The position numbers were made by a program, and so were the translations under genes. Below are positions 32,739-40,460 of a stretch of DNA of 64,000 nt, in pieces (the first letter of the stretch is position 1; every line of letters begins with the position of its first letter). Where the stretch lies: NCBI GenBank assembly GCA_015060555.1, contig SUYG01000037.1, positions 153,785 through 217,784 on the forward strand, in the 5' to 3' direction. Source of the stretch: Physcousia sp015060555 (GTDB lineage: Bacteria > Bacteroidota > Bacteroidia > Bacteroidales > Bacteroidaceae). The notes under the pieces are model-generated. The model saw only the letters and a list, made by a program, of their open reading frames with translations, ran no database searches and was not told where the DNA came from.

Positions 32739-34025
32739 ATGGGTTACTTATTTACATCCGAATCCGTTAGCGAAGGCCATCCCGATAAAGTGGCCGACCA
32801 AATCAGCGATGCCGTATTGGACAACCTGCTGGCCTTCGACCCGCAGTCGAAGGTGGCGTGCGAGACACTCGTCACAACCGGTCAGGTGGTGCTGGCCGGC
32901 GAGGTGAAGAGCAAGGCATACGTTGATCTGCCTGAGATTGCCCGACAGACCATCCGCCGCATCGGCTACACCAAAGGCGAATATATGTTCGAGGCCAATT
33001 CCTGTGGTGTCCTCTCGGCCATCCACGAGCAGAGCCCCGACATCAACCGAGGCGTAGAGCGCGAAGACCCCATGAACCAGGGCGCCGGCGACCAAGGCAT
33101 GATGTTCGGCTATGCCACCAACGAGACAGAGAACTACATGCCGCTGGCTCTGGACCTCAGCCACCGCATCCTGCAGGTGCTGGCCGAGATACGTCGCGAG
33201 GGCCGCGAGATGACCTACCTGCGCCCCGATGCCAAGAGCCAGGTGACCATCGAATACGACGAGAACGGAACGCCAAAAAGAGTCGATACCATCGTGGTTT
33301 CCACGCAGCACGACGAGTTCGTGCAGCCATTGGACGGCAACCAGGAGAAGGCCGACCGCGAGATGTTGGATCAGATCCGTCGCGATGTACGCGAAATCCT
33401 GATGCCGCGTGTCATCGAGGGCATACAGAATGAAGCCGTGCGCGCCCTCTTCGACGACCACATCACCTACCACGTCAACCCCACAGGCAAGTTCGTCATT
33501 GGCGGTCCTCACGGTGACACGGGACTGACAGGCCGCAAAATCATCGTTGACACCTACGGTGGCAAGGGTGCTCACGGCGGCGGTGCCTTCTCGGGCAAAG
33601 ACCCCTCGAAGGTGGACCGCTCGGCAGCCTACGCAGCACGCCACATCGCCAAGAACATGGTGGCCGCAGGCGTGGCAGACGAGATGCTGGTGCAGCTCAG
33701 CTATGCCATCGGCGTGGCAGAGCCCGTGAGCATCTTCGTTGACACCTATGGCAAGAGCCACGTGAAGGAGTCCGACGGCGAGATCGCCCGCAAGATCAAG
33801 ACGCTCTTCGACCTGCGCCCACGTGCCATCGAAGACCGCCTGAAGCTGCGCGCTCCCATCTACGAGGAGACAGCAGCCTACGGCCACATGGGACGCGAGC
33901 CGCGGCGCGTGAAGAAGGTCTTCAACAACCACTACGGCAACCCCGTGACCGTTGATGTGGAGCTCTTCACATGGGAAAAGCTTGACTATGTCGAGCGCAT
34001 CAAAGAGGCATTCACATTTGAATGA
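32739..34025 (+). CDS. metK: S-adenosylmethionine synthase
   Basis: 428 aa. Motifs: SEGHPDKVADQISDAVLD (residues 11-28), GAGDQGMMFGYA, HPTGKFVIGGPHGDTGLTGR-like core (HVNPTGKFVIGGPHGD), GGGAFSGKDPSKVDRSAAY, and AYGHMGREPR near the C-terminus. Makes SAM from ATP and methionine. It is longer than E. coli MetK (384 aa), as usual in Bacteroidetes. Followed after 3 bp by the LOG-family gene. Confidence 0.97.
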   Translation: MGYLFTSESVSEGHPDKVADQISDAVLDNLLAFDPQSKVACETLVTTGQVVLAGEVKSKAYVDLPEIARQTIRRIGYTKGEYMFEANSCGVLSAIHEQSPDINRGVEREDPMNQGAGDQGMMFGYATNETENYMPLALDLSHRILQVLAEIRREGREMTYLRPDAKSQVTIEYDENGTPKRVDTIVVSTQHDEFVQPLDGNQEKADREMLDQIRRDVREILMPRVIEGIQNEAVRALFDDHITYHVNPTGKFVIGGPHGDTGLTGRKIIVDTYGGKGAHGGGAFSGKDPSKVDRSAAYAARHIAKNMVAAGVADEMLVQLSYAIGVAEPVSIFVDTYGKSHVKESDGEIARKIKTLFDLRPRAIEDRLKLRAPIYEETAAYGHMGREPRRVKKVFNNHYGNPVTVDVELFTWEKLDYVERIKEAFTFE

Positions 34026-34028
34026 TGA

Positions 34029-34607
34029 ATGATGAAGATAGCTGTTTATTGCGCTTCAAGTACCAAGATTCACCCCGATTTCTTCGAGGCCGCCAGCCAG
34101 CTCGGACGTGAGTTGGCACGCCGCGACCTTGAGCTCGTCAACGGTGCAGGACGTATGGGTCTCATGGCTGCCACGAGCGATGCCTGCTTAGCTGAAGGGG
34201 GGCGCGTGACTGGGGTCATTCCATCGTTCATGGTCGAACAAGGCTGGCACCACACCAACCTCACTCACCTCATCGAGACCACCGACATGCACCAACGCAA
34301 AAAGATCATCGCCAACATCAGCGACGGCTGTATCGCGTTGCCGGGCGGCTGCGGCACGCTGGAAGAACTTCTGGAGGTGATTACCTGGAAACAACTTGGT
34401 CTCTACCTGAAGCCCATCGTCATCCTTAACATCCGGGGCTACTACGACCCGCTGCTGGAGCAACTGCAACGCGGCATTGACGAACACTTCATGGGTACCC
34501 GCCATGCGGAGATTTGGCGCGTAGCCACGACTCCGGAGGAAGCTGTTGACCTTGTCCTATCTACCCCCCTTTGGGATGCCAGCGTCCGCAAGTTTGCCGC
34601 GATATGA
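34029..34607 (+). CDS. LOG family protein (TIGR00730 Rossmann fold)
   Basis: 192 aa. VNGAGRMGLMAATSDACL and the nucleotide-binding PGGCGTLEELLEV (105-117) are the signature of the lysine-decarboxylase-like LOG family. Members are cytokinin-type nucleoside 5'-monophosphate phosphoribohydrolases. Two tandem ATGs (34029, 34032) are possible starts. Its stop overlaps the ATG of the DUF4271 gene (34604), so the genes are coupled. Confidence 0.9.
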   Translation: MMKIAVYCASSTKIHPDFFEAASQLGRELARRDLELVNGAGRMGLMAATSDACLAEGGRVTGVIPSFMVEQGWHHTNLTHLIETTDMHQRKKIIANISDGCIALPGGCGTLEELLEVITWKQLGLYLKPIVILNIRGYYDPLLEQLQRGIDEHFMGTRHAEIWRVATTPEEAVDLVLSTPLWDASVRKFAAI

Positions 34608-35320
34608 CCCTTCCCCTGCTCTACCGTCATACGGCAGGGGATGACTCACTGATGTCACAGAACGACCTGCTTTTCCGTCCTTCGACGCAGGAGGAGGTCG
34701 AGGCACCTGATGCTTGGGGCATGAAAGGGACCCCCATAACCCCTTCCGCAGCGCATAGCGACACCGTGGTTGTGACACTGCTGATAGCACTGCTGTGCGG
34801 AATGACAGACTGGCGGCATCCCCAGCGCGTGCTCATCGCATTGCTGTTCTGTGTGCAAGTGGCATTGCTGGCGCTCATCACCGCACGGCACATCCATCTG
34901 GCATCGCCCATCGTCCCCGACTGGGAACTGATGCTGGCCTATGCCCTTGTCATGTTCGCATATCTGGCCTTGAAGCAAGGGCTCTACCACTGGGTGAACA
35001 GCATCTTTTTTACAAAAGACCAACGCGCTAAATGGCGCACACATTTCACCTCCGTGCTCAGAGTGGAAACAATAGCCACTTCGCCCGTCGTTCTCATGTT
35101 CGTTTTTCTTCGCATTGACATCCTTTTGGCCTTCGAAATCCTCGCCGGAGTGTTACTTTTTGTCAAAATTTGGCTACTTTGGCGGTGCTTTTCTGTCTTT
35201 TTTAAGAAAAAGCATGGTATATTGCATCTTTTTGTGTACTTTTGCACCCTCGAAGGCGCACCCATCGTGGTTTTATGCACCTCTCTGATAGAAATAACAA
35301 GCACTTTGACACATTTATAG
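34604..35320 (+). CDS. DUF4271 membrane protein
   Basis: 238 aa from the ATG at 34604, which overlaps the preceding stop (an upstream ATG at 34571 is less likely). Soluble N-terminus, then about six hydrophobic segments (for example TVVVTLLIALLCGMTDW, VLIALLFCVQVALLALITA, ELMLAYALVMFAYLALKQ). The C-terminal FVYFCTLEGAPIVVLCTSLI fits DUF4271. In many Bacteroidetes this gene sits directly before uroporphyrinogen-III synthase, as here. Function unknown. Confidence 0.82.
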   Translation: MTLPLLYRHTAGDDSLMSQNDLLFRPSTQEEVEAPDAWGMKGTPITPSAAHSDTVVVTLLIALLCGMTDWRHPQRVLIALLFCVQVALLALITARHIHLASPIVPDWELMLAYALVMFAYLALKQGLYHWVNSIFFTKDQRAKWRTHFTSVLRVETIATSPVVLMFVFLRIDILLAFEILAGVLLFVKIWLLWRCFSVFFKKKHGILHLFVYFCTLEGAPIVVLCTSLIEITSTLTHL

Positions 35321-35329
35321 CAGGTAACG

Positions 35330-36079
35330 ATGATCAAGAAGATATTGGTTTCACAGCCCAAGCCCTCTTCAGAAAAATCACCCTATTTTGATATTGCCGA
35401 ACGTTACGGCGTAGAGATGGTTTTCCACCCTTTCATCAAGGTGGAGGGTCTTTCAGCACGTGAGTTCCGACAGCAGAAGATCTCCCTGTCCGAGCACACC
35501 GCAGTGGTCTTCACATCGCGCCATGCCATCGACCACTTCTTCCAGCTGGCCAAGGAGCTGCGCTTCGTCATCCCCGATGACATGAAGTATTTCTGCATCA
35601 CCGAGCAGGTGGCTCTGTACATCCAGAAGTATGTCCAGTACCGCAAGCGTAAGATTTTCTTCGGCAGCACAGGAAAGATTGCCGACCTCCTGCCGCTGAT
35701 GGTCAAGCACAAGAACGAGCGCTACTTCATCCCGCAGAGCGATGTCCACACCGACGAGATCAAGAACCTGATGGAGAGCAAGAAGCTGCGCCACACAGAG
35801 GGTGTCATGTACCGCACGGTGCCCAACGACCTCGAGAGCGACCAGCCGCTGGACTTCGACATGGTGGTGTTCTTCAGCCCCAGCGGCGTGCAGAGCCTGC
35901 TGAAGAACTTCCCCGACTTCAAGCAGGGCAAGATTGCCATCGCCACCTTTGGTCCCACCACAGCCAAGGCTGTCAAGGAGGCTGGTCTGCGTCTGGACTT
36001 AGAAGCTCCCACGCCGCAGTACCCAAGCATCACCTCGGCCTTGAACGCGTATATCGCCGAAGCCAACAAGAAAAAATAA
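35330..36079 (+). CDS. hemD: Uroporphyrinogen-III synthase-like protein
   Basis: 249 aa. MIKKILVSQPKPSSEKSPYF, VVFTSRHAIDHFF, FCITEQVALYIQKYVQYRKR, GVMYRTVPNDLE, FDMVVFFSPSGVQSLLKNFP and IAIATFGPTTAKAVKEAGLR match the HemD fold and the form found throughout Bacteroidetes. Would cyclise hydroxymethylbilane in haem synthesis. Family members in porphyrin-auxotrophic Bacteroidales are also kept, so the exact role here is uncertain. Followed by rnpA after 9 bp. Confidence 0.85.
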   Translation: MIKKILVSQPKPSSEKSPYFDIAERYGVEMVFHPFIKVEGLSAREFRQQKISLSEHTAVVFTSRHAIDHFFQLAKELRFVIPDDMKYFCITEQVALYIQKYVQYRKRKIFFGSTGKIADLLPLMVKHKNERYFIPQSDVHTDEIKNLMESKKLRHTEGVMYRTVPNDLESDQPLDFDMVVFFSPSGVQSLLKNFPDFKQGKIAIATFGPTTAKAVKEAGLRLDLEAPTPQYPSITSALNAYIAEANKKK

Positions 36080-36088
36080 TATCACAAG

Positions 36089-36475
36089 GTGGACGCTGTT
36101 CACACCTTTCCCAAAACCGAACGCCTGTGCAGCCGCAAGGCTATAGAGGCGCTCTTCGCGGGCGGAAACCGATCCTTCTCGGCTTTTCCGCTCCGTGTGG
36201 TTTATAGAGCTGTGCCCGACACCGCCACCCAAGTGATGCTCTCCGTCTCCAAACGCCATTTCAAACACGCCGTGGATCGCAACCGCACGAAACGACAGAT
36301 TCGCGAGGCATGGCGTCTGAACCGCGACATCCTTTTAGAAGACGGCGACCCCGGCCTGCACATCGCCTTCATCTGGCTGGCCGACGAGCTGCAACCCTCT
36401 GACCTCATCCATCGTAAGATGAAGAACCTGCTGCACCGCGTCAAGGAGGCGAGGGGTGAGGGTTTAAGGGTTTAA
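36089..36475 (+). CDS. rnpA: Ribonuclease P protein component
   Basis: 128 aa with a GTG start at 36089; no ATG precedes the conserved TFPKTERLCSRKAIEALF. The RNR motif region SVSKRHFKHAVDRNRTKRQI is diagnostic. Binds RNase P RNA for tRNA 5' processing. The C-terminus (ARGEGLRV) and stop run into the GGGTTTAA word array. yidD follows, a classic pair. Confidence 0.95.
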   Translation: MDAVHTFPKTERLCSRKAIEALFAGGNRSFSAFPLRVVYRAVPDTATQVMLSVSKRHFKHAVDRNRTKRQIREAWRLNRDILLEDGDPGLHIAFIWLADELQPSDLIHRKMKNLLHRVKEARGEGLRV

Positions 36476-36553
36476 GGGTTTAAGGGTTTAAGAGGGTTAA
36501 GGGTTTAAGAGGTTTAAGAGGGTTAAGGGTTTAAGGGTTTAAGAGGTTTAAGG
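36464..36553. repeat. GGGTTTAA word array
   Basis: About ten degenerate GGGTTTAA / GAGGTTTAA units fill the rnpA-yidD spacer and overlap the rnpA stop. The reverse word (CTTAAACCCC) forms the array at 25999-26063. Confidence 0.75.
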
Positions 36554-36781
36554 ATGATTCGGCAAATACTGATACTCCCCATTCGCTTCTATCAGCGGTT
36601 CATTTCCCCGCTGACGCCTCCTTCGTGTCGCTACACTCCCACGTGCTCGCAGTATGCGGTGGAGGCGTTGCAGAAGCACGGGCCTATCAAGGGGCTCTAC
36701 CTGGCCATTCGTCGCATCCTGCGCTGCCACCCCTGGGGCGGTCATGGCTATGATCCCGTTCCCGACACCTTTCATTGGTGA
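36554..36781 (+). CDS. yidD: Membrane protein insertion efficiency factor YidD
   Basis: 75 aa. RFYQRFISPLTPPSCRYTPT, CSQYAVEALQKHGPIKGLYL and RRILRCHPWGGHGYDPVP are the complete YidD signature with its conserved cysteines. A small membrane-associated factor assisting YidC-dependent insertion. Confidence 0.96.
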   Translation: MIRQILILPIRFYQRFISPLTPPSCRYTPTCSQYAVEALQKHGPIKGLYLAIRRILRCHPWGGHGYDPVPDTFHW

Positions 36782-36913
36782 GTTTTCCCGACGAAGCAGC
36801 CCGCACGCCCTGTTTTAAATAAAAAAATAGTCTTCTATGCTGTTTTTTTGTGATTTCACACGCTCATTTTACACTTTTCTCTTTTCTCTTTCCTTTTTTC
36901 AGTAGATTTGTTG

Positions 36914-36921
36914 TATCTTTG
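36914..36921 (+). promoter_or_regulatory. -7 element of holB
   Basis: TATCTTTG, 21 bp before the ATG at 36942. No convincing -33 TTG. Confidence 0.4.
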
Positions 36922-36941
36922 AGGCCGAAAAAGCGATTCTT

Positions 36942-37976
36942 ATGCTGATAGGTCAACAAGCTACCTGGCAACGTCTGCTCGCCGATCTCACGGCGAACCG
37001 CGTGCCGCATGCCCTGATGCTGACAGGGCCTGCGGGAGCGGGGAAGCTGGCGCTGGCGGTGGAATTTGCCAAAGCGCTGCTCTGCCAGCAGCCCAACGCC
37101 GACGGGACGCCCTGCGGCACATGTCCATCGTGCAAGATGGCGGCCAAACTGGAACACCCCGACCTGCACTTCACCTTCCCCATCGTCAAGGGCACACGCA
37201 TCAAGACGGCCGAGGGGGCTTTGTCCGATGTGTATATTAAGGAATGGCGCGCGCGCGTGCTCGCGAGTCCCTACTTCGACCTCAACGACTGGCTGGACGA
37301 CATGGGTGCTGCCAACCAGCAGGCCACCTACTACGTAGCAGAGAGCGACAACATCCAACGCAAGCTGGCGCTGAAGAGCAATCAGGGCGGACGGAAAGTG
37401 ATGGTGGTGTGGCTGCCAGAGAAGATGAACCAGGAGACGGCCAACAAACTGCTGAAACTGTTCGAGGAGCCACCTGCCGGCACACACTTCCTGATGGTCA
37501 GCGAGGAACCGGATATGGTGCTGGGAACTATCCTCAGCCGCACACAGCGCATTCTCGTGCCGCCCCTCTCCCACGAGGAATATCTGCAGGCACACCCGCC
37601 CAAGGACGAGCGTCTGTTTCTGGACTTGTTCATCATGCTCATGCGCCTGAGCTACCAGCGCAAGGTGAAGGAGTTGCGCGAGTGGAGCGAGCAGCTGGCC
37701 GGCATGGGCCGCGAGGCACAGAAGAGCTTCCTGCAGTTCTGCCAGAGGCAGGTGCGCGAGAACTTCGTCTATAACTTCCACCTCCCGGAACTCAACGCGC
37801 AGAACGCCGACGAGGCAGCCTTCAGCAAGAACTTCGCCCGCTTCATCAACGAGCGCAACGTGATTGCCATCACCGAGGAGCTGGCGACGGCCGAGCGCGA
37901 CATCGCACAGAACGTGAATGCCCGCATGGTGTTCTTCGATCTAGCACTAAAGATGATCGTGCTGCTCATTAAATAA
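36942..37976 (+). CDS. holB: DNA polymerase III subunit delta prime
   Basis: 344 aa. Clamp-loader AAA+ fold: HALMLTGPAGAGKLALAVEF (P-loop about 28-36), CX2C-type zinc motif TPCGTCPSCKMAAKLEHPDL, KVMVVWLPEKMNQETANKLL and KLFEEPPAGTHFLMVSEEPD, then SRTQRILVPPL (sensor 1 region). The P-loop ends KL instead of KT/KS, compatible with the non-catalytic delta-prime role. Followed by ricT and gldH, a common Bacteroidetes order. Confidence 0.93.
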   Translation: MLIGQQATWQRLLADLTANRVPHALMLTGPAGAGKLALAVEFAKALLCQQPNADGTPCGTCPSCKMAAKLEHPDLHFTFPIVKGTRIKTAEGALSDVYIKEWRARVLASPYFDLNDWLDDMGAANQQATYYVAESDNIQRKLALKSNQGGRKVMVVWLPEKMNQETANKLLKLFEEPPAGTHFLMVSEEPDMVLGTILSRTQRILVPPLSHEEYLQAHPPKDERLFLDLFIMLMRLSYQRKVKELREWSEQLAGMGREAQKSFLQFCQRQVRENFVYNFHLPELNAQNADEAAFSKNFARFINERNVIAITEELATAERDIAQNVNARMVFFDLALKMIVLLIK

Positions 37977-37983
37977 CAGGCCC

Positions 37984-38020
37984 ATCTCCCTGCCCCTCCC
38001 TATGAGGGAGGGGAGCAATT
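37984..38020. repeat. Solo arm related to the inverted-repeat element
   Basis: CCCTGCCCCTCCCTATGAGG then GAGGGGAGCA: CCCCTCCCT (37993-38001) and AGGGAGGGG (38005-38013) pair perfectly around ATG. The core matches the arms of the elements at 15512 and 19008. The loop ATG (38002) opens a frame that runs into ricT. Confidence 0.55.
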
Positions 38021-38055
38021 ACCTGACAAGAAGATTAGAAAAAACATTTTTCAAT

Positions 38056-39234
38056 ATGGAAGATAATCAATATACAAAGGATACCACCCCTACCCCTTCC
38101 GCAGAGACGACGATGCACGGGTCTATATGGGGCAGCGGGCCACGCGGCCTCTCCTACCTCGGTTGCCCGAAGCAGAGCTGCCAGCTGAATGTCTATGACT
38201 ATCTGGCTGACATCCCCGGCAACGCCGAGACGACAGACCTGGTGGAGGTGCAGTTCAAGAACACCCGCAAAGGCTTCTACCACAACTCCAACAACCTGCC
38301 GCTGGAGAAAGGCGACGTAGTGGCGGTGGAGGCATCGCCCGGACATGACATCGGCACGGTGACGCTCACGGGCAAGCTCGTGCTGCTGCAGATGAAGCGC
38401 ACACCACCCAAGAACCCCGATGACATCAAGCGCATCTATCGCAAGGTGCGCCCAGTAGATATGGAGAAGTACGAGGAGGCCAAGGCACGCGAGCATGAGA
38501 CCATGATTCGCAGCCGCCAGATAGCCAAGGACCTGGGGCTAGAGATGAAGATAGGCGACGTTGAATACCAGGGCGACGGCAACAAGGCCATCTTCTACTA
38601 CATCGCCGACGGACGTGTCGATTTCCGCCAGTTGATCAAGGTGCTGGCAGAGGCTTTCCATGTGCGCATTGAGATGAAGCAGATTGGCGCACGCCAGGAA
38701 GCCGGACGCATTGGCGGCTTCGGCCCCTGTGGCCGCGAGCTGTGCTGCACCACATGGATGCGTAACTTTGTCAGCGTGGGCACAGGTGCCGCCCGCTATC
38801 AGGACCTGAGCCTCAACCCGCAAAAGCTGGCAGGACAGTGCGCCAAGCTGAAATGCTGCATGAACTATGAGGTGGATCAGTATGTGGAGGCGTCACGTCG
38901 TCTGCCCAGTCGCGAAGTGCCGCTGGAGACCATCGACGGCACCTTCTACTACTTCAAGGCCGACATCCTCTCGAACATGATCACCTACAGCACCGACAAG
39001 CGCATCGCAGCCAACCTGACAACCATCACGGCAGAGCGTGCAAAGGAGATCATCGCCATGAACAAAGAGGGCAAGAAACCCGATGCACTGGACAACACCG
39101 TGAAGGCCGCCCCCGCAAAGCCCATCGACCTGGCCGCACAGGAAGACCTCACCCGCTTCGACAGCGCACGCAAGAAAAAGAAGAAAAAAAAGAAGAGAGT
39201 GCAGGAGAATGGGGGAATGAAAAATGAAGAATGA
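38056..39234 (+). CDS. PSP1/RicT domain protein (YaaT family)
   Basis: 392 aa from the ATG at 38056 (MEDNQYTKDTTPTPSAET); an upstream in-frame ATG at 38002 in a repeat hairpin would add 18 residues. Features: YLGCPKQSCQLNVYDYL, VEVQFKNTRKGFYHN, then the PSP1 core IFYYIADGRVDFRQLIKVLA, GGFGPCGRELCCTTWM and GQCAKLKCCMNYE with conserved cysteines (Fe-S cluster in B. subtilis RicT). The Lys-rich tail KKKKKKKKR and last residues NGGMKNEE run into the GAAGAATGAAGAGT word array. In Firmicutes RicT acts in RNA processing; in this phylum its role is undefined. Confidence 0.9.
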   Translation: MEDNQYTKDTTPTPSAETTMHGSIWGSGPRGLSYLGCPKQSCQLNVYDYLADIPGNAETTDLVEVQFKNTRKGFYHNSNNLPLEKGDVVAVEASPGHDIGTVTLTGKLVLLQMKRTPPKNPDDIKRIYRKVRPVDMEKYEEAKAREHETMIRSRQIAKDLGLEMKIGDVEYQGDGNKAIFYYIADGRVDFRQLIKVLAEAFHVRIEMKQIGARQEAGRIGGFGPCGRELCCTTWMRNFVSVGTGAARYQDLSLNPQKLAGQCAKLKCCMNYEVDQYVEASRRLPSREVPLETIDGTFYYFKADILSNMITYSTDKRIAANLTTITAERAKEIIAMNKEGKKPDALDNTVKAAPAKPIDLAAQEDLTRFDSARKKKKKKKKRVQENGGMKNEE

Positions 39235-39292
39235 AGAGTGAAGAATGAAGAGTGACGAATAAGATAATGAAGAATGAAGAATCTTATGGGCT
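39215..39292. repeat. GAAGAATGAAGAGT word array
   Basis: Degenerate GAATGAAGA/GTGAAGAATG units span the end of ricT, the spacer and the first codons of gldH (MKNEES). Confidence 0.6.
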
Positions 39293-39725
39293 CATCCTCT
39301 TATTTTGCGCTTTTGTGCTTTGCGCCTGCAACCGCCCGCCCCTTTATGAATACCAAGCTGTCTCACATGACGGATGGTTGTCCACAGACACACTGCGCTA
39401 TGAACTGAAGGAGGTGCCGCACGACGGGTGGTACTCCCTGACGCTGGGCGTGCGCTACGATGACTCCTACGCCTACGACGACCTATGGCTGGTGATAGAG
39501 CGCCGGCAAGGCGACCACGCCCGCCTGCGCGACACGCTGCACATGACAGCGCTACAGGACACCGTAGGCTGGCAGCCTCGGGGCTCGGTGCTGCGCGAGC
39601 ACGAAGAGATGGCCGCAGCCACCCGCTTCACCGCACAACAAATGCCTGTCCACTTGCTGGTCTATCATATCATGCAGCGCCAGCGCCTGACAGGCATTAT
39701 GGATGTAGGGTTGAAAGTGGAGTAA
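39267..39725 (+). CDS. gldH: GldH family lipoprotein
   Basis: 152 aa from the ATG at 39267 (GTG at 39252 also in frame). Lipoprotein signal GLILLFCAFVLCAC with lipidated Cys, then YEYQAVSHDGWLSTDTLRYE and YDDLWLVIERRQGD, as in GldH. GldH is tied to gliding and type IX secretion in Bacteroidetes and usually follows a PSP1-domain gene. The first codons are part of the GAAGAATGAAGAGT repeat. Confidence 0.88.
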   Translation: MKNEESYGLILLFCAFVLCACNRPPLYEYQAVSHDGWLSTDTLRYELKEVPHDGWYSLTLGVRYDDSYAYDDLWLVIERRQGDHARLRDTLHMTALQDTVGWQPRGSVLREHEEMAAATRFTAQQMPVHLLVYHIMQRQRLTGIMDVGLKVE

Positions 39726-39726
39726 A

Positions 39727-40380
39727 TCAGTACACCTTGATCATGATGATACGGAAGCGAGCTGAGCTGAAAGCCGGCAGCTCGCCGACTACCTGTTCGG
39801 CATACAGCAGCGAACTGGGGATGTACACCATCCAGTCATCACCCTCTTTCATATACTGCAGCGCCGTCCCGAAGCCCTCGGTGAACTCCGACACGTCGTT
39901 GGTGGTTGATGCCGCCGTCTCCACGTCGTAAGTGCCATAGAATGTCTGGTCAAAGACCTTCTCAAAGACATTTCCGTTGGAGTCCACCGCCGGAATCTGC
40001 CAGCCGCGATAGGCCACCTCCACGATGTCTGTGACGAGGGGGCTCTTCATGCCTGTTCCGCGCTTGAGAATCTTCACGCAGATGCTGTCTTCGAGCAAAC
40101 CACTTTGGAACGAGGGGCTCTTGCGCAGCGACTTGTACATGCGCCAGTCACAGTGCTCCTCCCATTCACTGCCGTACTGCGCACGTGCGGCGTTGATGGC
40201 CGTGCGGGCGGTGTCGGCGACCTGCTGGAACCACGTGACATTACGAGCCTCCCAGTTCGTATAGGGGTCATAGTCCTCGTTCTTGGAGCAGGAGGAGACC
40301 ATGAAAGATAAAATACAAAATATAAAATATAAAATAGGAGAGACATGGAAACGCTGACAATGCATAGCAACGTCTTTCAT
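39727..40380 (-). CDS. FKBP-type peptidyl-prolyl isomerase lipoprotein
   Basis: 217 aa from the ATG at 40380 (an ATG at 40413 is also in frame). Signal with ILYFIFCILSFMVSSCSKNE: lipobox and Cys at about 31. The mature part has WFQQVADTARTAI, then the FKBP fold (VKILKRGTGMKSPLVTDIVE, VEVAYRGWQIPAVDS, FTEGFGTALQYMKEGDDWMV, YIPSSLLYAEQ). Likely an envelope folding helper. The hydrophobic core of the signal is encoded by AAAATATA repeat units. Same strand as and 81 bp after glyS. Confidence 0.87.
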   Translation of the reverse strand: MKDVAMHCQRFHVSPILYFIFCILSFMVSSCSKNEDYDPYTNWEARNVTWFQQVADTARTAINAARAQYGSEWEEHCDWRMYKSLRKSPSFQSGLLEDSICVKILKRGTGMKSPLVTDIVEVAYRGWQIPAVDSNGNVFEKVFDQTFYGTYDVETAASTTNDVSEFTEGFGTALQYMKEGDDWMVYIPSSLLYAEQVVGELPAFSSARFRIIMIKVY

Positions 40381-40460
40381 TAAAACCTTTTTACTGATAG
40401 ATGTCATTTTCACTGATATTTTATATCTTATATTTCATATTTTACATTTTGTGTGGTCTT

